Positions 30,101-39,700 of a DNA stretch of 64,000 bases are shown here, one piece after another. The position numbers and the translations under genes were made by a program. The first letter of the stretch is position 1; each line of letters opens with the position of its first letter. The notes beneath the pieces were generated by a model. It was not told the DNA's origin, searched no databases, and was given only the letters and a program-made list of their open reading frames with translations. Origin of the DNA: Antennarius striatus (lineage: Eukaryota; Chordata; Actinopteri; Lophiiformes; Antennariidae); NCBI RefSeq assembly GCF_040054535.1, contig NC_090795.1:7101001-7165000 (forward strand), given 5' to 3'.

Positions 30101-32356
30101 TCTTCAAATAATTTTTATTTTTATGCATATGAATGCATTGGGGACACTTCACATTCAATTTCAAAGCAAGAAAAGTGGAAAAAGTTATGAATATGATAAT
30201 ATTTTACAGAAAGTCAATAATGTTCAATAAATAGCAGTGTTGGAATGTTTCTTTAAAACTCAAAAATGTACTGCATAAAACTAAAATGCTTGAAGATTCA
30301 ACTTTCCCGAGAATCTTACATTAATAATTAGCTGCATAGCCAGTTTCTGATAACTGCTTCACATCTGTGGTGCATGGACTCGACCAACGTCTGGCATCAG
30401 TCAACAGGCATTCCAGCCCACAGCAATTGTACTACGTTCCACAGTTCCTCTGCATTTCTTGGTTTTGCATCATGAACAGCATTTTTCATGTAATCCCAAA
30501 AGTTTTCTACGGGATTTAGGTCTAGGGGATTATGCTGGTCACTCCATTAGTTGGATGCTGCTTGTCTGTATCCATGACTTTGCTTGCTTGCGGGTGTGTT
30601 TGGGGTCAATTTCTTATTGAAACACACATTTCAAGGGCATCTCCTCTTCAGCATAAGGCGACAGGACTACTTCCAGTATTCTGATGGACTCAAACTGATC
30701 TAAGATCCCTGGTATTTGATAAATAGGACCAATACAATTGCATGAGAAACGTCCCCATATCATGATGCTTGCATCATCAAGCTTCACCATCTTCACTTCG
30801 TACTGTGGCTTCATTTCAGTGTTTGGGGTCATCTGAGTCTGTGGGCCCCTAGACCCAAAAAGAACGATGTGACTTTCATCAGTCTACAAAATTTAAGGCC
30901 ATTTCTTCTTAGGCCAGTGGATGTGTTCTTTGGCAAATTGTACCTGCTTTAGCACGTCTGTTTTTTTAACAATTGGACTTTGCAGGGGCTTTTGGCTGGT
31001 AGCTTGGCTTCACATAAACGTCCTCTGATTGTCACGGGACTCAGAGACCACCTTTGATCTTTTCTGATCGTCCCTGAGATGATCGTTGGCTGAGCCTTGG
31101 CCATTTTGGTTATTCTCAAATCCATTTGAGTAGTTGTTTCTCTATTTCTTCCTCGTTTCATATTATTTTAGTTGAACACCTATCATTTTTGCCACTTCTT
31201 TATAGGTTTTCCCCTCTTTTATTAACTTCTTAATTAAAGAATGCTCTTCTTCTAAATAATGCCTTGAACGACCCATTTTACTGTTTTTCAAGGACAAAGG
31301 CACAGCCAGCATCTACAGCACCGGTTGCCTTGATCCTTAACTAAGGGCCACCTGTTTAACCTCTTTTTTTTTTTTTTTATAGAATCAATGACATCATGAA
31401 TTGAACTCAGCACTGCTATTTATTTGAACATTATGTTTGTTGACTTTCTGTCAAATATTATCATATTCAATGACTTTTTCCAGTTTTCTTGCTTTGAAAT
31501 AGCATGCGACGTGTCCCTCAGTCATTTGTGTGCATTAAAATATTTTAAAAAGTTTGAGGTTTACTCACATTTTTAGACACCCTGCTATTATTATGAACAT
31601 AACTGTATGTAAAGACCGTGAGGCGTGTTCTTCGCGTCCATCTCTTTGGTTTTGCTTTAGGCACACGTACCTCAGACATGAGTGTCCCAGGGACCTACAG
31701 AACTCCTCCAGTGACTCGGCTTTCTGTCCGTTCATGTTGGACCCATATCCTGGCAGGAAAACCACTCCAGGACTCTTCCCCTTCACTCTCCTGTAGGCCA
31801 GCTTTGGGAGGTCTGGGCGTGAAGCATACTGAACTGAGGACTTGTGTCTCCTGCCCCCTGGTTGACACGGGATAATGTATTATTGATTTGCTAGATGAAT
31901 ATAAACTAATTAATTACTATCAGCTATCACAGATGAACACATGGGCGAATATGAACGCACACGTCACATCCCCTCCGCGACAAGTCAGATTCCTCTTCAT
32001 GCAAAATGGAAACATTTGTAGGTTATGGGGCGCAGCAAGCATTTTTTTGGAGTTCACTAACGTTGAAATCTTTTAAAATAGTACGAAAATGAAAGCAGAC
32101 AAGTGCAAAATCAGGCACCGACGCAAACGCATCACTATTTACGAGCCCCACATTTTCAAGACGACCCAGCGTGAACCACACCCCCCTCCGCCTTTAAAAG
32201 CGTTTGAATTAAATTCAAACATATTTAAATTGGTCGCGACAAACGTGGAGACGTGAACAAACCTCCGAAAATGTTCGACGACAGAGCTGTGGGTCCTCCA
32301 TTACTTAATACGTGTGAAAGCCCTCTGCGGCAGGACCTCAACGTGACAGCCGCCAT
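27165..32356 (-). CDS. abhd10: Alpha/beta-hydrolase domain protein 10, mitochondrial thioesterase/esterase
   Basis: Serine hydrolase. The mammalian protein is mitochondrial, removes S-acyl groups (for example from PRDX5) and cleaves acyl-glucuronides. Five exons join in frame: 32356-32263, 31833-31671, 28939-28828, 27730-27593 and 27506-27165 (282 residues; human about 306). The N-terminus ([20 protein letters not shown]) is basic with hydroxylated residues and no acidic ones, as expected for a mitochondrial presequence. The nucleophile elbow is GSSIGG (Ser129). The likely acid is Asp226 in [10 protein letters not shown] and the histidine is His256 in [11 protein letters not shown] chose the ATG at 32356; further upstream the frame is open but has only a GTG. 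Introns 2 and 3 carry a Tc1 transposon and an RTE fragment. Confidence 0.93.
27883..27897 (-). promoter_or_regulatory. CTCF-like motif, one mismatch
   Basis: On the minus strand CCAGAAGATGGCACT fits the CTCF core consensus CCASYAGRKGGCRCY at 14 of 15 positions (A for Y at position 5). It lies in an abhd10 intron. Such matches also occur by chance. Confidence 0.4.
28200..28507 (-). mobile_element. RTE-type LINE 3' fragment with 18-bp target duplication
   Basis: The minus strand encodes the C-terminal tail typical of RTE/Rex3-like reverse transcriptases ([20 protein letters not shown], then [10 protein letters not shown]). The plus strand begins near TTTCAGCTTTTCCCTTCAGG. It is flanked by perfect direct repeats TAATGTAATTCATGACTA at 28182-28199 and 28508-28525, so this is a complete, 5'-truncated insertion of about 308 bp. 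An unrelated stretch of about 50 bp (near 28387-28442) interrupts it. It lies in abhd10 intron 3. Confidence 0.85.
30046..31605 (-). mobile_element. Tc1/mariner DNA transposon, decayed
   Basis: The terminal inverted repeats are about 53 bp with only three mismatches. They start CAGTTATGCTCACAATAATA on the left and CAGTTATGTTCATAATAATA as read inward from the right. The element is flanked by TA dinucleotides (30044-30045 and 31606-31607), the Tc1 target duplication. The 1560-bp length is that of a full element. It sits in abhd10 intron 2, about 65 bp from the donor of exon 2. Confidence 0.95.
30350..31277 (-). pseudogene. Broken Tc1 transposase
   Basis: The minus strand starts [19 protein letters not shown], a typical Tc1 helix-turn-helix N-terminus, and later shows [12 protein letters not shown] and [18 protein letters not shown] from the DDE catalytic domain. 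In-frame stops and frame changes break it into separate pieces (for example a stop after GVQLK). It cannot make an intact enzyme, so the copy is immobile by itself. Confidence 0.85.
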
Positions 32357-32470
32357 ACTGCTGCGGCCCGACCACTGCGGAAGTATCGCGAGAATTGAGC
32401 GACAAATCCCGTTCGTCAGTTCAGCCACAACAACTTGACAGCGCAGCTCAGTTTAAGAGTACGTACTGTA
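32340..32470 (-). promoter_or_regulatory. abhd10: abhd10 start region with YY1-like motif at the ATG
   Basis: The abhd10 start codon is embedded in CAGTATGGCGGCTGTC, close to the YY1 consensus AAnATGGCGGC. YY1 sites overlapping the start codon are known in many TATA-less housekeeping promoters. The surroundings are CpG-rich and show no TATA box. Role inferred. Confidence 0.4.
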
Positions 32471-32810
32471 CTCGGATCCTGGAAGGAGTAACGGTGTAAA
32501 ATACAATTACAATCAAAAGTACTCAGTTACATATTTCGTATTACTCAGACGTGCAAACTCCAGCTTACTTTTATTTATTTTTTTTAATTTGCATCATGAA
32601 AAATAATCTCTGAGTCAACTGAAAGCGTTTTTGTTTGAGGAATGTTCTGTTCTCTTTTGCATTTGTTGGCTATAAGAAGAAATTATTTGATAAAACATTT
32701 TGCCATGGTGAAACTACTTCATCACTATGGGCGTGCATAATGCATACCGATTATATTTGAGCTAAAATACCCATCACAAGTAAAAAAAAAAAAAAAATTA
32801 AAAAAAAAAA

Positions 32811-32841
<31 letters not shown>

Positions 32842-33340
32842 AGTTTTGCTTCAAATGTCATAACTATACATAACCTTCCCTGGAGTAACCTAATGTAGTT
32901 AAATAAAGTGTGAATACCACACACAGTAAAAATATTCCTGCATTCACAGTGACTCCTATATTGTAGTTTAACATGGTAATAAATCGTTTATAAATATGCA
33001 TCAACATAAAGGTATATTTTTAATGTGGCTGAGGCTAAATTGCTGAATGCCATTAGATATTGAAATCTAAAATTACAGATTAATAATCGCCTGTGTAAAA
33101 CTGAAAGTAAAAAAAAGAGAAGGGAAATAATCTCAAAATTGAACATAATAATGAGTGAATCGGTTTTTCTTTACACCCCCAAAGTGTCCATCCAACAGTA
33201 GGTTTGATTTTCTGGCTGTCAAAGGCAGACAGGACTACCGGGGGTCAGTAAAGCAGCGAAAACAGGGAATAAACCCACAGGAGCGGGACTTGTGTTTGTG
33301 ACTGTCATGTTAGGTGTTTGTAACATGACTCAGAGCGTCA
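32471..33340. other. Intergenic spacer of the divergent abhd10/ythdf3 pair
   Basis: AT-rich spacer between two head-to-head genes. It contains an A-rich and (TA)n tract at 32780-32841. No gene seen. Confidence 0.6.
32780..32841 (+). repeat. A-rich plus (TA)n simple repeat
   Basis: Two A-homopolymer runs followed by a TA dinucleotide run. Confidence 0.9.
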
Positions 33341-33703
33341 CAGGCGGAAGGTCACGGAGCAGCAGAACGGAACGGAAGCGGGAGTAAAGAGCCTATCCGC
33401 CATTGTGGGATATGGTAAGGGATATTCCAGTAAGAAACTAGTCAGTTTCAGATTGACTGTTCATTACAATCCCCGTCAGGATCGGACACATTCAGTGACG
33501 CCCTCACAGCAGACGCACAGCCGACGTTTGTACCGAGCAGAAGAACCGGATCGTCGTGAGGTCTGACCGCGGGGGGAAGCCGTCGCCTTTAGCCGCTACA
33601 GCCCGATCGGACAGCCCTAGAGACGAGCCAGGAAAAGCACCGGAGAAGCAGGGCAAGCCGTGGACAGTCTCACAAAATAGCCATCAGTCTCGGTTCCTGG
33701 AGG
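33341..33703 (+). promoter_or_regulatory. ythdf3: ythdf3 promoter and 5' UTR
   Basis: CpG-rich block directly upstream of the ythdf3 ATG. It has a YY1-like CCGCCATTGTGG at about 33398-33409, near the expected transcription start, and no TATA box. The frame open from 33556 is 5' UTR, not a separate gene. The transcription start is inferred. Confidence 0.5.
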
Positions 33704-36700
33704 ATGTCTGCGACCACAGTCGATCAGGTTCGTGCGCTCGCAGCTAAAATGTGCGATAAATCCACCGAGAGAAAGAAATAAAACTTTGCTGACAGCAGTG
33801 TGATCTTGGTCGACATGGCACATCAAAAGGGGGCTTCAAAAAGTGCTTTTTATATGATAGCTACTAGCTGTAATGTAGGCCGACTGTACTGGCGAACAAC
33901 AAGCCGGAGCAGGTTGCCAATGCGGCAGCGTTTGCTGGGTGTTGGAGCGGCTGACAGGGTAAACAACACCGAGCAACCTGCAGATGATAACAAGGGGCTG
34001 ATGGCTGGGGCTGGGGGTTATTATAATGCATTCATCTGACAACTGTCTAATCTCTTCTCCCTGTGCTACTCATTATTCCAGAGACCTAAAGGACAAGGAA
34101 ATAAAGGTAAGCCTTAACCACTGGGATCGAAAGGCAGCACCTTGTTTATTAAATGTATTTCACACTAAAATTACACAATATTGGGGTGTTTTGATAAAAT
34201 ATTGCTCATGGACGTTAATGAGTGTTCCCAAATCTCCTCCTTTGTTTTATTTTTGACCACTGGCATGTTTTAAGTCAAATACAGCACATATTATTATTAT
34301 TATTATTATTTGCCCTGTCTTTCCATCCTTAGTGCAAAACGGATCAATGCATCAAAAGGATGGTGTGAATGATGATGATTTTGAGCCTTACCTAAGCGGC
34401 CAGACAAATCAGGTAACTTTCAGTAATTATATGCTACAGTAGTATATCTGTCACCATTTATTGTGGAGCAAATAGCTTCATGCTACAGATAAACTGGACA
34501 CTTTTTAGGTGCCACACACTCTGCATATGAGTGTAGTTTGGTAGTGATTTTCCCCAGAGATGCCACATCTTCCTATGGAGTGTATGCACGTGACATCACA
34601 CCCACTGAGTGCCAGAAAGCTCCTACTGATTGGCAGCATTATCGTTCATCTTGAGCACTGCAGACACCAAGTCACATTTAAGATGGGAAAGAGCTGTGAT
34701 TGATAGTATAAATAGACTCAGCAGGAGAAGGGACAGTATCTTTATACAGACTGAGGAATGTTATAGAGAAGATAAGCCAATTCATCACTGTAGTTCCCAA
34801 GTCACCTGCGGCCATGTGTCGAAATGTAGATCTGTCATTGATCATTTGTGATCAACAGATCCTTAAAGACTGTATCACATTCATCAAGTATATGCTGGAT
34901 GTGCTAGAGAGACACACGGCGTGTCATTGGGTCGCTGAGCTTTGATCACACCTACATATGTGGCAACAAAGCTGCTGCATACATACTTGTCCAAGTTGGG
35001 ATACAGTGTTTGCACAAATCTCTCCACATGTAACTAGAATGTCTATTGGTGACCTTCTCATATTAAATTTGCCAACATATCTCACTTTCAAAAATGTCCA
35101 AGGCCCCAAGGCTGTTGTACTCCTACAGGCGTTCTTATTTCATAACCCAGTGTTGAAATTTGATGGATACAATATCTGGGAATCCAATTCTTGGTCAAAT
35201 GTTCATGTCCATACACATTTGAGCTGGTTCTTTAGTAAGTTGTAAATATCACTGTGGAATCCGATTGACTTTAAGAAAGCAATAGCTTGTTTTGCTTTAG
35301 GTTTTTTAGTTTATTTTATTAAACAAAGCCATTAATGAACCACTTAATCCTGTGAATAGACCATATCTGACCAGAAACGTGTCCTGAATTCATGTAGTCT
35401 ACAACAGGGCATATACTAATTTTCGTGCTTCATTGTGTTCAATGGTTATTTTCTCGATGGCGCTGCCTGTCGTGTATACTAACTTCCCATCTCCCTATGT
35501 CTCACAGAGTAACAGCTATCCACCAATGTCTGACCCCTACATGCCTAGCTACTATGCTCCATCAATTGGTTTCCCTTACTCTCTGGGAGAGGCTGCTTGG
35601 TCTACCGGAGGAGACCCACCAATGCCGTACCTCACTACGTATGGACAGATGAGCAATGGCGAGCCACATTTCATCCCTGACGGTGTTTTCAGCCAGCCAG
35701 GTGCGCTGGGCAACACTCCTCCCTTCCTGGGCCAGCATGGCTTCAACTTTTTCCCTGGAAATGCAGACTTTTCCACCTGGGGTACCAGTGTCTCTCAGGG
35801 TCAGTCTACCCAGAGCTCGGTGTATAGTAACAGCTATGGGTACGCCCCCAGCTCACTGGGTCGGGCCATCACAGACGGACAGGCGGGCTTTGGGAGTGAG
35901 ACCCAGCTTAGTAAAGTCCCGGTGCTGAACAGCATTGAGCAGGGCATGACGGGGTTAAAACTGGGTACAGACATGGTGGCAGCTGTCACCAAAACTGTGG
36001 GCTCACCTCTAGGTGGCACTGTAGGTATGAGCAGTATGGCAGCCAATAGTCTCCCTCCATCTGTCAGCTCATCCATACCTAAACCCGCCTCCTGGGCAGC
36101 CATTGCCAAAAAACCGGCCAAGCCACAGCCCAAGGTCAAACCTAAAGCCAACATGGGGTTGGGGGGAGGCGCTGCCATCCCCCCACCGCCAATAAAGCAC
36201 AATATGAACATTGGGACTTGGGACGATAAGGGCTCTCTGAACAAGCCTCCATTGGCTCAGACTATGATGCCTCCACAAACTCTGGTGCAACCGCCTCTCC
36301 TTGCACAGCACCAGCCCTTACTGCAGAACCCATTACCCCCCCAGCCTCAGCACCAACCACAACACCAACATCAGCCCTTTCAGCTCCAATCTCTCCAGTC
36401 CCCTCAACATCCCCATCCCCTGACACCTGGACCTGCTCACTTGCAGCTCTCCTCTCAACCCGGCCCCCCACAACCTCTTCACCAACATTTACCCCAGCAG
36501 CCAGGTCCACCACCCAACCGTTGGGTGGCTCCCAGGAACCGAGGTGAGGGCTTCGGCCTAGGAGGGGGAGTCCCACTGAGTGCCTCCCCTTGCACTGGTG
36601 AAGTGCACCCTGTGCTGGAGAAACTCCGAGCCCTAAACAACTACAACCCCAAAGACTTTGACTGGAACTTGAAAAATGGACGTGTTTTCATTATTAAAAG

Positions 36701-39700
36701 CTATTCGGAAGATGACATTCACCGTTCAATCAAGTACTCGATCTGGTGTAGTACAGAACATGGCAACAAGCGCCTGGATGGTGCCTACCGCTCACTGGGC
36801 AACAAGGGGCCCCTGTACTTGTTGTTCAGCGTTAATGGCAGTGGGCACTTCTGTGGCGTGGCTGAGATGCGCTCACCGGTGGACTACAATGCCTATACAG
36901 GCGTCTGGTCTCAGGACAAGTGGAAGGGCAAGTTTGAGGTGAAGTGGGCTTTCATCAAAGACGTGCCCAACAACCAGCTGAGACACATCCGGCTGGAGAA
37001 CAATGACAACAAGCCAGTGACCAACTCCAGGGACACTCAGGAAGTGCCTTTGGAGAAGGCCAAACAAGTGCTTAAAATTATCGCCACTTACAAGCATACC
37101 ACCTCAATCTTTGATGACTTTGCACATTACGAAAAACGTCAGGAAGAGGAGGAGGCTCTGAGGAAGGTGAGATAAACACACGTTGCAAGATCTGTCTCCT
37201 TTAAATAGCTTGTTGGTACGTGTGACACTGCTACCCTTCAGTTCAGAGAGAGAGAGACTAACTTTCACTGACTCGCTGTTCCTTTAATCAGCTGATCTCT
37301 TTCCACCTGCTCTCAGATAGAGGTTGTAACTTCCTGTGGTTGAATGACCAATTGAGCATTAATGGAATTCCCCGAGGCCTGTCAGCAGATTGCCATGCCA
37401 CCATTAGTCATGAACAGGTTCAGGAAATGCTGAATCCTCATCAGCCATCTTGTGCTGTGGAGATCGTGATGATCTACTCAAGTGGAGTTGGATGCATAAA
37501 GGTTTCCTGAAATAGCCTACATTCCTGCCATTCCATCTCACAGACAAAGGCAGATGTAATCTCTGATCTCCCTTTGAACACCAAGCCTCTGTGCTCTCCA
37601 CAGGCTCCTCATGCTTTATTAGTCTTTAACAACATAATCCCTCGGCCTGCAAACTGTCTGCAACATACCTTAGAGATGGAGCAGCTGGCTACTAAAAGGC
37701 TGACTTTCCCAGTAAAATCTGAGATAAAAATCAGTCATAATTGTCTTGGTGCATTTCTGAAAATCTCACACACCGTCAGCCTGCATCCTCTGAGGGAACT
37801 TATAAATATGTTGCAGTGGTAGTAACTGGTAAAAACTCTGCTGGATGCTGAATGAGGAGTGAATAACGTGCCAACAGTTCTGCTGCACCCATTCTTAAAT
37901 TCACTGATATGCTAATCTAATCGTGTTTAGAAGACCCCCATGACCCACCCTCTTCTTTTTTCTCCCATCGCCTGCTGCTGGTGGTTCATTGATGTTGTAT
38001 TGACTCCTGACCTTTTTAATATGCGCTGGGTTACTTTCTCATTAATATTTCAAGTCAATGTTTTCAGGTTTCTGAAAACAACCTGTCAGTAGAAAGCATG
38101 TGTGATCCTGTGTTATTGCTGCGCCGCTTTAGTAGCGCTGACCTCCTACATGACAGGATGAGTCTGGCTGATGCCTCACCCCCCTCTGACTGACAAGGTT
38201 AATGGTTCCCTATTGTTTAGCCTGTCCTCTCTTTAAAATTCGACAAGCCAGCTCAGCTATTTGCTCCGTGACACCTTCCAATACCTTTTCATTTATATGT
38301 GTAGATAAAAATGATCAGGATTTTACTATCATAACTAATTAAGATGTCTGTGTAGGTTCTCAGTCATCCAGGTCATAGTTATCCAAAAGCTGTTGAGTCG
38401 ATCCACTGGACGTTAAGAAAGCTCTTGAAGACGTTTCGTCTCTCATCCAAGAGACTTCTTCAGTGAAGTGAACTGAAGAAGTCTCTTGGATGAAGTGAAG
38501 ATGAAGTCTCTTGGATGAGAGACGAAACGTCTTCAAGAACTTTCTTAACGTCCAGTGGATCGACTCAGCAGCTTTTGCATAACTAATTAAGAGTTTGAAT
38601 ATTAATATTTTAGGTCTTTGCTTCATCTGAATATACTAGAAAGTGAGTCTACTTTAATTTCTACAGACTGTTTCACCATTAATGATTGGTTTAATTGGGT
38701 TTATCTACCAACAAATCAGACCCAGAAATATTTTGGCAGAGGACTGTAAGTAAAAAAACACAGTCTGGGCTAAATAAACCACAGTATACTCTGAGCAGAC
38801 CTACTGGGTCGCAGAGCCTTTCCCAGGCCTCTGGTATGGACACCCAGTCCTTAAAGAAGACTGCTCTCCTAATTACTGTAATGACATGAAGAGTCACTGA
38901 GTCATTTTGATTCCGGTGTTGTAATTTCCCGGATTTTATCTGTACTGTAAAATCTGTAATGAAAAAAATTTAACAGAATATGAGTCAAATTTGCAAGATA
39001 AGACATACCTTTGAGTATTTTCGATAAAAGTTATTTAAGCCTGTTATTATTCAGGTTTAGTTGAGTAAACATTGTGCTGTTTTTAGCCTCTAGTTTGGCA
39101 TCACTACAAGCTGAATGTAGTGGCTCCAGTTCAAACATAGGTGGAGGTTGTAATAAATACATATCTGAGGCCCACTCAACTAATTTGTTTTTTTCCCTCA
39201 TGATCTGTGTTACCTATTTTAACACCAAACAGAGAAAGCTAAATGCATCCTTATTATGGTGGTTGATTAATTTATGGTGGTGGTGGTGGGCTTTGCCATT
39301 TTACATATGGGTTAAGTAGTACTTTTTAAACAGTAAAATAAACAGGACCAAAACAACAATTCACCTTCCCTTTAACAGGTAGAATGGTCTTACCCACCTC
39401 TCAGAGGGTAAAGAGCTCCCAAAGGTGTGTTTTCTCTGCAGTTCGGCGCTGTTTTCATTATCCTTATTTATTTATTTATTCAGTTCATTTTTCTTCTTTC
39501 CAGACATGTTATTACAACATATTTCACTTTCATCAGTGTTGAAACATCATCAGCAACATCCAAAAAGAAAAAAAAAAACGGATAACGGGTAGAAGCCATT
39601 GGCTTGTAAGATTCCCGTCCCCTAAATTATTAACAAAATATCTCTCTCATTAGAATATGTAATCAACAAACTCAGACATTAAAAGTCTTCAACCAGCTCA

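Noticed and set aside
32357-32428. An abhd10 start upstream of 32356
   Set aside because: The frame is open further upstream but begins with GTG, not ATG. The ATG at 32356 gives a good mitochondrial presequence and lies in a start-codon-type YY1 motif.
33556-33747. Plus-strand open frame overlapping the ythdf3 start
   Set aside because: It overlaps the 5' UTR and first exon in another frame. At most an upstream reading frame, with no evidence for translation.
34630-35245. Open frames within ythdf3 intron 3
   Set aside because: No conserved domain and no splice sites that keep the ythdf3 frame, so they were left out as chance frames.
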